From the NCBI GenBank assembly GCA_026417415.1, contig JAOADG010000008.1, forward strand, positions 372,001 through 436,000: 64,000 nucleotides of DNA, read 5' to 3'. Both the position numbers and the translations under genes were made by a program. Below, piece after piece: positions 57,093-64,000 of this stretch. Each line of letters opens with the position of its first letter. Within the stretch, counting starts at the first letter, position 1. Below the pieces are notes generated by a model, which was not told the DNA's origin, made no database searches, and saw only the letters and a program-made list of their open reading frames with translations. This DNA is from a bacterium. GTDB lineage: Bacteria > Electryoneota > JAOADG01.

Positions 57093-58372
57093 AATTGAAA
57101 TTTGTTCTCATCCTCCTGTTGGGATTAACAATATCATCTATTTCTACTGCTCAATCTATGTCAACCGCATTTACCGCTTCAACAGTAGGTGCGAACGTAT
57201 CGCGCGTACGTGGAATTGAAGCAAGATTCGTAAATCCAGCATTAATGGGTTTGAGTCGTGATTTCAAACAAATGATCTATTTCCCAAGTTTTGCTTACCG
57301 TTTTGGCAACAACAGCATCCATAACGACCAAATGGTGAAGTGGTTTCAAAAAAACAGAGTTTGGACAGTATCCGAAAGACAGACATTAGTTCAAGCGGTG
57401 AAAAATGATTTTCGTATGAACGGTGCTGGTTATTTAGGGTTGGGATACCAATATTCAAATTTTATTGCAGCGTACGATGCGATCGGATATTTGGATACTA
57501 ACATTCCTGACGAATTCATTGATTTAATTGCTTTTGGCAATCAAAACCAAAGCAGTTACAATTTTGGAGGAGTACGAGCAGGTGCTTGGATAGGATCTAC
57601 CATTTCCTTATCGTTTGCAAAATCCTTGCAATATACTGGTGTATTCAAAGAACTTTCAGCGGGTGTAACGTTAAGGTACATGATTGGCCATAAATACATC
57701 GGACTTAACCAAGCATATGGTAATTTTTATACCACTATTCAACCAGACACCATTGTCGCTAACGGTAAATTTGTGACAGCACAATCAGATCAAGGGGATG
57801 GAATTTCAATGGATTTAGGAATGGCTGGAAAAATCAATGACAAACTTACCGTTTCCTTGGCATGTTTCAATCTCAGTGGAAAAATCAATTGGGATCGAAC
57901 AACTTTAAGAGAAAATAGTTTTTCCGTTTCGGACAATGGAATTCCAATTGATTCGCTTCATCGCGAGAATTTTTTAGAGGATTGGGCAAATTACGAAAGT
58001 AAAATAATAACGAAAAATGCGAGCGTTTCTATAAAATTACCCGCGTTTTTACAAATTGCAGGTGATTATATTGTAAATGATGATTGGAAAATTTTTACAA
58101 GTTTCTTACAAGGATTAAATAAAGGAAGACAAGTGGTTGGGGAAATGCCAATCGGAAAATTTGCATTTGGCGGCGAATGGAGTAAGTTAACCTATTTCCC
58201 CGTCCGAAGCGGGATTTCTTTGGGGGGTAACTCGGGATTTGAATTCGGGGTTGGATTTGGATTACGGCTGAGCAATTATTCTATGGATATAGCGGTAACT
58301 TATGAAGGGGGGCTAATGAATCATGCAAAAGGGTATGGTTTTGCTTTTTCCCATCAATATAAACTTAACTAA
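57089..58372 (+). CDS. DUF5723-type outer-membrane barrel
   Basis: A 427-residue secreted protein (MKLKFVLILLLGLTISSIS, cleavage near STAQ) with an early NPALMGLSRDFKQMIYFPSF and a glycine/aromatic-rich strand pattern through to GGLMNHAKGYGFAFSHQYKL. This matches FadL/PorV-like barrels grouped as DUF5723. The ATG overlaps the previous lipoprotein stop by ATGA. It closes the sprA transcript, followed by a strong two-way terminator. It could be a further shuttle or plug for SprA, by analogy with PorV; that role is an inference. Confidence 0.7.
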   Translation: MKLKFVLILLLGLTISSISTAQSMSTAFTASTVGANVSRVRGIEARFVNPALMGLSRDFKQMIYFPSFAYRFGNNSIHNDQMVKWFQKNRVWTVSERQTLVQAVKNDFRMNGAGYLGLGYQYSNFIAAYDAIGYLDTNIPDEFIDLIAFGNQNQSSYNFGGVRAGAWIGSTISLSFAKSLQYTGVFKELSAGVTLRYMIGHKYIGLNQAYGNFYTTIQPDTIVANGKFVTAQSDQGDGISMDLGMAGKINDKLTVSLACFNLSGKINWDRTTLRENSFSVSDNGIPIDSLHRENFLEDWANYESKIITKNASVSIKLPAFLQIAGDYIVNDDWKIFTSFLQGLNKGRQVVGEMPIGKFAFGGEWSKLTYFPVRSGISLGGNSGFEFGVGFGLRLSNYSMDIAVTYEGGLMNHAKGYGFAFSHQYKLN

Positions 58373-58395
58373 ACCATATAAAAGATGCTTCAACA

Positions 58396-58430
58396 ACAAA
58401 AACACCCACCAGTAAGGTGGGTGTTTTTGT
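58396..58430. terminator. strong bidirectional terminator
   Basis: Perfect 15-bp stem (ACAAAAACACCCACC with its complement) and a five-base AGTAA loop, with T-runs on both strands. It stands between the stops of the convergent DUF5723 gene and the rhodanese lipoprotein gene, and serves both. Confidence 0.85.
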
Positions 58431-58445
58431 AGATAGAATTACTTC

Positions 58446-59456
58446 TTAAGGATTATCTCCATAAGTTACATTACGAAAAGTTCGTGGTGGGTTAAAGTAA
58501 TTTGCATTTTGTTGCCATCCTGCATAACCAAACTTCATGTTTACGGCACGATAACCCAACGCATTTAAGTATGTAGTTGCATATGCACCTGAATGTCCGG
58601 TGTAGCAGTAAATCACAATTAGACGATTCGAGGGTAGTTTGCGTAATGTAGCAACATCATTCAAATCGCGAACAAATACGTTTCTGGCAGTGGGGATATG
58701 ACCAGCAGCGTAATCGGTAGCTTGACGAACATCAAGAATGAAGATGTTTGCACCAGCATTTAAAGAATCGCGAACAGCTGCAGCACTAATCACTGCTGTT
58801 GCTGTTGAAAGATAATTGTTTAGAGCAGTACGAACATCACCGGAACTTGGTTCAGGATAAGCATTGTAATCTTCTAAAGCATAAGCCACAGTATCTACTG
58901 TACCATTAATCGCTGACGTTGAAGTATAATGGCCTGTAAAGTTCAAACCATTAGCGTTGTTATCATCTGTCCACCCGCTCATTCCATATTTAAAGTTCAC
59001 AACGTTGTATCCTAATGCGCCTAATGCAGCAGTTGCTAATCCACCTGTATGGCCCGTAAAACAATACACTACTAATCGTTTCGTTTTGTTTCTAGTCCAA
59101 GTGTTTAACAAACTTTCATAGTTTGGATTAGCAACAGATTTCCACCATAATAAATGCGCACCCGGAATGTGGCCACCATACGGGGGATTTGCTGTCGGGT
59201 TTCCGCGATATACTGCGCTATCCCTAACATCCAAAACTACATAGTTGGTATCATTTAGAACTGGTTCCAATTGAGTAGCAGTCATTACAAAGGATGCAGT
59301 ATCAATGAAGCTGTTGAATGCATTGAAGATGTTCATAAAGTTTTGTGATGGAGTTACTGGTTGTGGAGCTGTAGGGCTTGTATCGTCGTCAGAGCAACCA
59401 ACTACCAAAATCACAAATAAACTGAAAAGAACAAAAGTGATGAATTTACTTTTCAT
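58446..59456 (-). CDS. extH: tandem rhodanese-like lipoprotein (ExtH-like)
   Basis: Start at ATG 59456, with AGGAGG eight bases upstream. The 336-residue lipoprotein (MKSKFITFVLFSLFVIL, lipobox VVGC) has two rhodanese domains. Each keeps the DVRD/DVRQ motif (VVLDVRDSAVYRG, IFILDVRQATDYAAGHIP) and an active-site cysteine loop (VYCFTGHTGG, IYCYTGHSGA). Rhodaneses carry persulfide or perselenide on this cysteine. It follows the TGA-interrupted cytochrome gene by 13 bases. In Geobacter, ExtH is a rhodanese-like lipoprotein encoded with an outer-membrane conduit tied to selenite and tellurite reduction; the match in gene type and partner is close, but orthology needs a sequence comparison. Confidence 0.82.
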   Translation of the reverse strand: MKSKFITFVLFSLFVILVVGCSDDDTSPTAPQPVTPSQNFMNIFNAFNSFIDTASFVMTATQLEPVLNDTNYVVLDVRDSAVYRGNPTANPPYGGHIPGAHLLWWKSVANPNYESLLNTWTRNKTKRLVVYCFTGHTGGLATAALGALGYNVVNFKYGMSGWTDDNNANGLNFTGHYTSTSAINGTVDTVAYALEDYNAYPEPSSGDVRTALNNYLSTATAVISAAAVRDSLNAGANIFILDVRQATDYAAGHIPTARNVFVRDLNDVATLRKLPSNRLIVIYCYTGHSGAYATTYLNALGYRAVNMKFGYAGWQQNANYFNPPRTFRNVTYGDNP

Positions 59457-59469
59457 TCGGTTTCCTCCT

Positions 59470-60888
59470 TTAATTTTCATGTTTCCCCGGTATTAGTGGC
59501 GGGGCGTTGGTGATTACATTGCGATTTGCATCGCGTTCTATTTCGTGCATTAATCCATGTTGGATTAAACTGTCAAGAAAACTTTCTGTTAAAAAGAACT
59601 CATTTCTACCATGGCAATTGTTACAAACGGGAATAGTCGTACGTCTTCCTAAACTATCTATGACAACACGAGAATTTTGTGGTGTATGTTTTTGAATATT
59701 ATGAGGTGTTGCCATCATCCAAGTTGCATCATTAATGTAATTCGGAAGTGATAAATTCCAGGGTTGCATATAAGTATTTGGAGATATTGGGATGTGACGG
59801 ACAACCACGTAATCATATTCATTCCGATCAAGGCGTGGGTTACGTCCAATTTTAAAATCAAAACTTGTCGTATCTACGACAAAACCGGTATCCATTGCAT
59901 GGCAACTGTAACAACTTTTAATTTTAACACTGTGGCAAACATTGCATTGAACACGAGAATGTTGAAGACCATGTTGTGGATTAGTTGAATTGGATAGGTT
60001 ATGGCATTGTGTACAGCTGGCGCGTGGTGTCACATTGTAACGATGTGGATAGGTCTGATTACTTTTTGCAGAATGCATTTCAAATTCATTATGGCAACTC
60101 ATACACGTCATACCCCTACGATGATGAACATCGGCACTTCCACCAGGAACTTCGCCACGAAAATCTGCACCAACTCTTGCACCATGGCAAGCAATGCAAT
60201 TCAAATCTTGATTTGGAGTTCGATTAAAGCGATGACCATTTACAAAACCACTCTTGACTGAACGTGGCATACTGATGTGACATTCACCACATGTGGTATG
60301 GCAAGCAATACAACGACGTTCAAACATCGGCCAATATTGTGAATGAGTGGTATCACCGCCGCGCTTGACAAATTGTCCGTGATATCCTGCTTGAGTGTAA
60401 TGAATTGATTGACGATGGGCATTTACAATGCCTTCATGACAATTTCTACAAACTCCACCGCCATTTTCTGCAGAAGGATCACGAATCAATCCAACGTGCG
60501 CACTATCTTTTGGCAAAAATCCATCACGTCCACTATGACAAGTGATACACCGAATACTAGCATGCGGATCATTTCTAAGATAATCCATAGAAACTAAAAC
60601 TTTTTCATGTGCTGGAACCTCCGGCACAGAACCACCTCAACCATCGCCTTGTATTTGATTGGAATACTTACGTAGCGGCCCTGAAGAAACTGAATGTGGT
60701 TGGGTCCCTTGTGAAGGACCTAATGTTGCCAGCAATGCGTTGGCATTTGTGTGGCAACTGATACAATCTCCTTTGGTTAAATCAGAGGTTGGACTGGTTG
60801 GAATGGGTTTAAATGAATCTTCTTTAAGACAAGAATTGTATAGAAAAAGAGAAACAAGTAAAAGAAGAACCATTAGTTTTCTAAACAT
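59470..60888 (-). CDS. extKL: 11-heme lipoprotein cytochrome c with in-frame TGA, probable selenoprotein (ExtKL-like)
   Basis: The ORF track cuts this gene in two. The first part starts at ATG 60888 (MFRKLMVLLLLVSLFLYNSC, a lipoprotein-like signal) and has one heme site, CISCH. After QIQGDG comes TGA (60637-60639), then GGSVPEVPAHEK in the same frame and ten more sites: CITCH, CRNCH, CIACH, CGECH, CIACH, CMSCH, CTQCH, CNVCH, CYSCH and CNNCH. The second part alone would lack export, so heme attachment would fail; read-through makes sense of both. Selenocysteine would be residue 84 of 472. A SECIS-like hairpin follows the TGA, and a rhodanese lipoprotein gene lies next door, as for the ExtKL (seleno)protein family. 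Alternatives are a nonsense mutation from GGA or a sequence error. Confidence 0.78.
60608..60639 (-). promoter_or_regulatory. candidate bacterial SECIS element after the TGA
   Basis: In the transcript, TGTGC and GCACA pair (5 bp), then a C/A mismatch, then GGA pairs with TCC, leaving a GGU apical loop. The loop begins 18 bases after the UGA. Bacterial SECIS elements have a small apical loop with an early G, usually 16-37 bases from UGA; in E. coli fdhF the key loop G and U are numbers 23 and 24 from the UGA, against 22 and 23 here. Needs SelB elsewhere in the genome. Confidence 0.6.
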
Positions 60889-61394
60889 AGTTGAACCTTT
60901 ACATATTGGAGAATTTCTTTTGTCCATTGACGGATTTTTTCATTTTGGGATAAAAGTAAATCTTGGGAATTGAGTTTTTCAATGGAAAGACAACCAAATA
61001 ATGATAATAGGAACTGTCTAAATTTTCCGATTTCATTAGGTTCATTACGGCTAATAAAATGGATTAGTTCGTTGCAAGGGCAGTCGTCCGATGGTACAAA
61101 TTGTAATAAATCTTCAGGTTTCGTGTGTAACATTTCAAGTGCTTCTGCAACTGCTCTTTCAATGGAACCGGCAACAATTTCACATACTAACCGTCTTCGT
61201 AAAATTTTTGAGTTCACATCTCCACTTTCAATTAGTTGATTGTACAATGAAAGTGCTTCATCGTAATGACCGCTTAGAAATCGTTGATTGGCTAACATCA
61301 ATATCATATGTGAAAAGAATAGCAAAAGATATGCCAAAAGAAAATGTTCAATTGGAACGAGAAAAATCAAAGGAAATGAAACATAATGAAACAA
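60873..61394 (-). CDS. small helical (TPR-like) membrane-anchored protein
   Basis: A 173-residue ORF from TTG 61394; ATG 61307 is a shorter option that would lose the hydrophobic N-terminal helix (FPLIFLVPIEHFLLAYLLLFF). The rest is helical, with a TPR-like unit NQRFLSGHYDEALSLYNQLI and a CPCNELIHFI stretch with two cysteines. No family was recognised. It lies between the sigma-54 activator (22 bases upstream) and the TGA cytochrome, whose start it overlaps by 16 bases, so it should be made together with them. An assembly or sensing role is possible. Confidence 0.55.
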   Translation of the reverse strand: MFHYVSFPLIFLVPIEHFLLAYLLLFFSHMILMLANQRFLSGHYDEALSLYNQLIESGDVNSKILRRRLVCEIVAGSIERAVAEALEMLHTKPEDLLQFVPSDDCPCNELIHFISRNEPNEIGKFRQFLLSLFGCLSIEKLNSQDLLLSQNEKIRQWTKEILQYVKVQLCLEN

Positions 61395-61415
61395 TCTAAA
61401 TGTTTCTGAAACGTT

Positions 61416-62807
61416 TTATATGGGACACTCTGGATTTGTTGAAGGAGAAGATAAATCCAAGTTTTCAACAGATTTTTCTTTTCCCGTTTGTTGCAGTGTT
61501 TTCAGTCGTCGCCAAAACGTTACGCGGGAAATACCTAACAATTTTGCAGCTTCATTAACTCGATGGTTTGCACGTGCCAATGCAATAAGTAAGGGATTAA
61601 CACCTGTTTGAATTGATTCTAAGTAAATTGAAGAATGAATAGGATCCTTACCATTCTGTTTTTCAAAAAGATATTTAGGTAAATGTTTAAGTGTTAAAAC
61701 GGGACCTTCACCGATTGCAATAGCATACGATATAGCATTTTCAAGTTCTCTTACATTTCCTTTCCATTCAAGGGATTGGAGAAATTTCATTGCGTCGTCA
61801 GATACCTTTACAAAATCCGTTTCTTTTTGAGTTTTTGCCCTTTTCAAAATAGCATCCACTAAATAGGGTATATCTTCAACGCGTTCTCTTAAAGGTGGAA
61901 TTTTAAGTTGAATGACTGATAACCGATAAAATAAATCCTCTCGAAAACGCCCTTCATGAACTTCTTCAAGCAAATTACGGTGGCTTGCTGCAATTACACG
62001 GACTTTTATTGGAATGCTAACTTCACCACCGACAGGTGTAATTTTTTGTTCTTCTAATACCCGTAACAATTTGACTTGCAATAGGGGCGATGCTTCAGCA
62101 ATTTCATCTAAGAATAGAGTTCCACCACTTGCGCGTTCAAAGTAACCGGTATGATGAGCTTTTGCATCCGTAAATGCGCCTTTACGATGCCCAAATAATT
62201 CGCTTTCTAATAATGTATCGGGAATAGCACCACAAGAAAGTGCTAAAAATGGTCCGTCAGAGACAGGACTATATTGATGAATAGCACGTGCTAATCGTTC
62301 TTTTCCGCTCCCCGATTCACCCTGAATAACCACAGTAGCACGACTTCTTTGAAGGGAACGTACGGTTTGAAAGAGTTCTTTCATCACTGGTGTGTGACCA
62401 ATCATTCCACAAAATTGATAATGTGAATTCTCTTCTGGCTCTATGGTTTCAATTGGCCTAAAAGTAACAATTCCACCAATGACTTCTCCTGTTTCTGACC
62501 GTAAAATTGAGGTATTGATCATTAATTGAATAGGAGTCCCGTCCATCTTTCGTAGTTCTACTCGATGATCATACTGATTCTTCCCGGATTGTAATGAAAT
62601 TGCAAGAGGACAATGATTGGCACAAGCACTTGTTTGAAACAATTGTTGGCAAATTCTACCAAGTACATCATTTTCGTTGACTTTTAAAAGTTGTTTAGCA
62701 ACTTTATTGATGTATTGAATTCGCCAATCGTTATTAACTACGAAAGCACCAAATGGAATTGAATCTAAAATAGATTCATATTCTTGAATGGATAGAGTTT
62801 GTTTCAT
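61416..62807 (-). CDS. PAS-containing sigma-54-dependent transcription activator
   Basis: A 463-residue regulator. The N-terminal PAS domain (about 8-115; ILDSIPFGAFVVNNDWRIQYI) carries three cysteines in CQQLFQTSACANHCPL, a pattern seen in a subset of sigma-54 regulators and possibly redox-sensitive. The AAA+ domain has Walker A GESGSGKE, a GAFTDA loop in place of the usual GAFTGA, Walker B GGTLFLDEIAEA and the arginine region REDLFYRLSVIQLKIPPLRER. A Fis-type helix-turn-helix closes it (VNEAAKLLGISRVTFWRRLK). No receiver domain is present, so it senses directly. It heads the operon with the TGA cytochrome and rhodanese genes and probably controls them. Confidence 0.9.
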   Translation of the reverse strand: MKQTLSIQEYESILDSIPFGAFVVNNDWRIQYINKVAKQLLKVNENDVLGRICQQLFQTSACANHCPLAISLQSGKNQYDHRVELRKMDGTPIQLMINTSILRSETGEVIGGIVTFRPIETIEPEENSHYQFCGMIGHTPVMKELFQTVRSLQRSRATVVIQGESGSGKERLARAIHQYSPVSDGPFLALSCGAIPDTLLESELFGHRKGAFTDAKAHHTGYFERASGGTLFLDEIAEASPLLQVKLLRVLEEQKITPVGGEVSIPIKVRVIAASHRNLLEEVHEGRFREDLFYRLSVIQLKIPPLRERVEDIPYLVDAILKRAKTQKETDFVKVSDDAMKFLQSLEWKGNVRELENAISYAIAIGEGPVLTLKHLPKYLFEKQNGKDPIHSSIYLESIQTGVNPLLIALARANHRVNEAAKLLGISRVTFWRRLKTLQQTGKEKSVENLDLSSPSTNPECPI

Positions 62808-62837
62808 TCGAACCTAAAAAATTGTTTCGTATTGAAA

Positions 62838-62865
62838 GAATGTATATATTTTCTTGTTTACATTC
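62838..62865. promoter_or_regulatory. inverted repeat between divergent regulators
   Basis: GAATGTA, 14 bases, TACATTC: arms centred 21 bp apart, i.e. two helix turns, in the 68-base gap between the sigma-54 activator and the ArsR-type gene. Such spacing suits a dimeric repressor. It may be the operator of the ArsR-type protein and control both genes. Confidence 0.4.
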
Positions 62866-62875
62866 AAATAAAAAT

Positions 62876-63298
62876 ATGCTTGAAGAAATCGTAAGATTAT
62901 TAAAAGGTTTATCTGATCAAGGACGTTTACGAACTTTGGTATTGATTGCCAATAATGGCGAATTAAATGTCCAACAAGTTGCTCTTGCTTTGCAATTACC
63001 TTTTTCCACAGCATCAAGGTACTTAAGAACATTAGAAATATATGGATGGTTAACCAGTAGGCGAGAAAGTAGATGGATTTATTACAGATGTAGAAACTTC
63101 AATTCTGGAATTTCTACCTTGAAAGATCATCTATTCGATCTACTCAATGAAGAAGAATTGTTGATGGAAGATACTCAAAGATTATTCAATCAGTTGGCTA
63201 AAAAAGAAACCATCTATCCTTTGGGAAAAAAGAATCAAACGAAAACAAAACGTGAAAAAGAGATACTGCCTCCGTTACCCCCTTTTTCTTTAAAATGA
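62876..63298 (+). CDS. ArsR-type winged-helix regulator
   Basis: Start chosen at ATG 62876 (MLEEIVRLLKGLSDQGRLRT), the usual N-terminus of the family; the track start at TTG 62822 would read through the inverted repeat. The 140-residue protein has the winged helix with LNVQQVALALQLPFSTASRYLRTL as helix-turn-helix and the wing LTSRRESRWIYYRC. No ArsR-type metal motif ELCVCDL is present; a few cysteines occur only late, so the signal is unknown. Its stop abuts that of the convergent DUF302 gene. Confidence 0.78.
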   Translation: MLEEIVRLLKGLSDQGRLRTLVLIANNGELNVQQVALALQLPFSTASRYLRTLEIYGWLTSRRESRWIYYRCRNFNSGISTLKDHLFDLLNEEELLMEDTQRLFNQLAKKETIYPLGKKNQTKTKREKEILPPLPPFSLK

Positions 63299-63688
63299 TT
63301 ATTTCAATTTTTTGAGTGCACTTTCAATGAATTCGCGGGCATATTGTCCATGTTCCACAAGTTCTTTTGAACCTGTTTGAGCTATCACAGTTTCAGGGTT
63401 TAGTGCCCAAATTGTCACGATACCTTCAGGTTCTTCTTTTAAGCAAACGGAACAAGGTAAAAATACCCCTAATGCAGGTTGATTTTCTAACGCTTGATGT
63501 GCTAATCTGGGATTGCAAGCACCCAAAATTACATACGGTGAAGTTTCTACACCGATTTTATTTCGTAGTGTTTCACGAACGTCAATGCGCGTTAATACTC
63601 CAAAACCATTATCCATTAACGCTGCAGTGACTTTTGGCTCAACCTCTGAAAGTGTACCTTCTACTTGAAAAGTCAATGCAAAATCCAT
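63299..63688 (-). CDS. DUF302 family protein
   Basis: ATG 63688 is preferred to TTG 63694, because AGGAAG is then well spaced. The 129-residue product matches DUF302: FGVLTRIDVRETLRNKIGVE, YVILGACNPRLAHQALE and FLPCSVCLKEEPEGIVTIW, followed by VIAQTGSKELVE. DUF302 proteins are small, cytoplasmic and often found with thiol or metal stress genes; the biochemical role is unknown. The gene lies 11 bases after the M16 peptidase gene on the same strand. Confidence 0.85.
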   Translation of the reverse strand: MDFALTFQVEGTLSEVEPKVTAALMDNGFGVLTRIDVRETLRNKIGVETSPYVILGACNPRLAHQALENQPALGVFLPCSVCLKEEPEGIVTIWALNPETVIAQTGSKELVEHGQYAREFIESALKKLK

Positions 63689-63699
63689 CGTCAACTTCC

Positions 63700-64000
63700 T
63701 TAGTATTCTACGTTGATTATCTTGGTATTGGTTTTTCCTAAAAATAAAAGTTGTTTATGAACTTCAGATTTTTTTCCAACACATACAAGAATAAACTTGT
63801 CTGGATTCAACAATTCACCTGCAACACGCATGACATCCCCTTTAGTGACTTTAGCTATTTTTGAACGATATTCTGGAATTGTTTTAGGGGATAGTTTGTA
63901 GATTTCTAAATCAAGGATATGCGAAGCAATATCGTTGGGTGTTTCAAATTGTAAAGGATAATTTCCAGTCAAATACATTTTTGCTTGCATTAATTCATCA
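63700..64000 (-). CDS. M16-family peptidase, C-terminal part (truncated by window edge)
   Basis: The reading frame is open through the window edge beyond the track start, adding DEL before MQAKMYLTGNYPLQFET. This is the typical C-terminal segment of insulinase-like M16 peptidases, followed by IASHILDLEIYKLSP and IAKVTKGDVMRVAGELLNPDKFILVCVG. The zinc motif HXXEH lies outside the window, so activity cannot be judged. The DUF302 gene follows after 11 bases. Confidence 0.88.
   Translation of the reverse strand, partial: DELMQAKMYLTGNYPLQFETPNDIASHILDLEIYKLSPKTIPEYRSKIAKVTKGDVMRVAGELLNPDKFILVCVGKKSEVHKQLLFLGKTNTKIINVEY

Noticed and set aside
60001-60261. Overlapping + strand ORFs opposite the multiheme cytochrome
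   Set aside because: They mirror the regular CXXCH codons on the other strand and have no independent support.
59470-60627. Stand-alone CDS from GTG 60627 as given by the ORF track
   Set aside because: It would have ten heme sites but no signal peptide, and no ribosome site is seen just before the GTG; the frame runs on upstream through the TGA.
60637-60639. TGA read as glycine (alternative genetic code)
   Set aside because: GDG-G-GGS would look natural, but TGA ends many genes here, for example at 8696, 9736, 14291, 16285 and 18198, and no other gene has an internal TGA.
1-64000. CRISPR arrays, transposases, integrases, tRNA or rRNA genes
   Set aside because: No direct-repeat arrays, mobile-element proteins or RNA-gene folds were seen; intergenic gaps are all under 300 bases.

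Overview
The window is AT-rich bacterial chromosome that best fits the FCB superphylum, in the Ignavibacteria / Calditrichota / KSB1 / Kryptonia range. Evidence: a 2177-residue SprA-like type IX secretion translocon, a PorV-like protein, C-terminal type A sorting domains with the NPFN(P/A)ST motif, and a TonB-dependent receptor with a carboxypeptidase-regulatory-like N-terminus. The exact phylum is an inference. I saw no tRNA, rRNA, CRISPR array, phage or transposase.

Layout. (1) 151-18198 (+): a very tightly spaced eight-gene run of outer-membrane and surface proteins: TonB receptor with Asp/Asn-rich repeats, beta-helix lipoprotein, FlgD-like exported protein, PorV-like barrel, large sorted beta-helix protein, TPR lipoprotein, unknown lipoprotein, polytopic membrane protein. 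(2) 18224-23947 (-): radical SAM/SPASM enzyme, methyltransferase, rho, folC, murI. (3) 24031-34538 (-): an electron-transfer superlocus. One operon encodes a 19-heme cytochrome fused to a cytochrome b domain, an outer-membrane barrel, a 9-heme periplasmic cytochrome, a 5-heme lipoprotein and a 4-heme c554-like cytochrome. The other encodes a four-cluster ferredoxin, an NrfD/HybB protein, a 4-heme cytochrome and a 17-heme NapC-type protein. Together they hold 58 CXXCH motifs and could carry electrons from the quinone pool across both membranes. (4) 34680-45609: a signalling pair (a SpoIIE-type phosphatase gene broken by an in-frame TAA, divergent from an 1861-residue multi-PAS hybrid kinase), then queG and glgC. 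(5) 45703-58372: a sorted cargo protein divergent from sprA, which is followed by an unknown lipoprotein and a DUF5723-type barrel. (6) 58446-62807 (-): a sigma-54 activator, a small helical protein, an 11-heme cytochrome read through an in-frame TGA, and a double-rhodanese lipoprotein. (7) 62876-64000: ArsR-type regulator, DUF302 protein, truncated M16 peptidase.

Main discovery. The ORF track splits the 11-heme cytochrome into 60637-60927 and 59470-60627. The two are in the same frame, separated by one TGA. The downstream part has no signal peptide although it carries ten heme motifs. A stem-loop with a GGU apical loop lies at bacterial-SECIS distance after the TGA, and the next gene is a rhodanese lipoprotein. 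This matches the ExtKL (seleno)protein / ExtH pairing of Geobacter-type selenite/tellurite reduction loci as I recall it, so I annotate it as a probable selenocysteine cytochrome. The second in-frame stop, TAA in the phosphatase gene, cannot be selenocysteine and looks like a nonsense mutation or sequence error.
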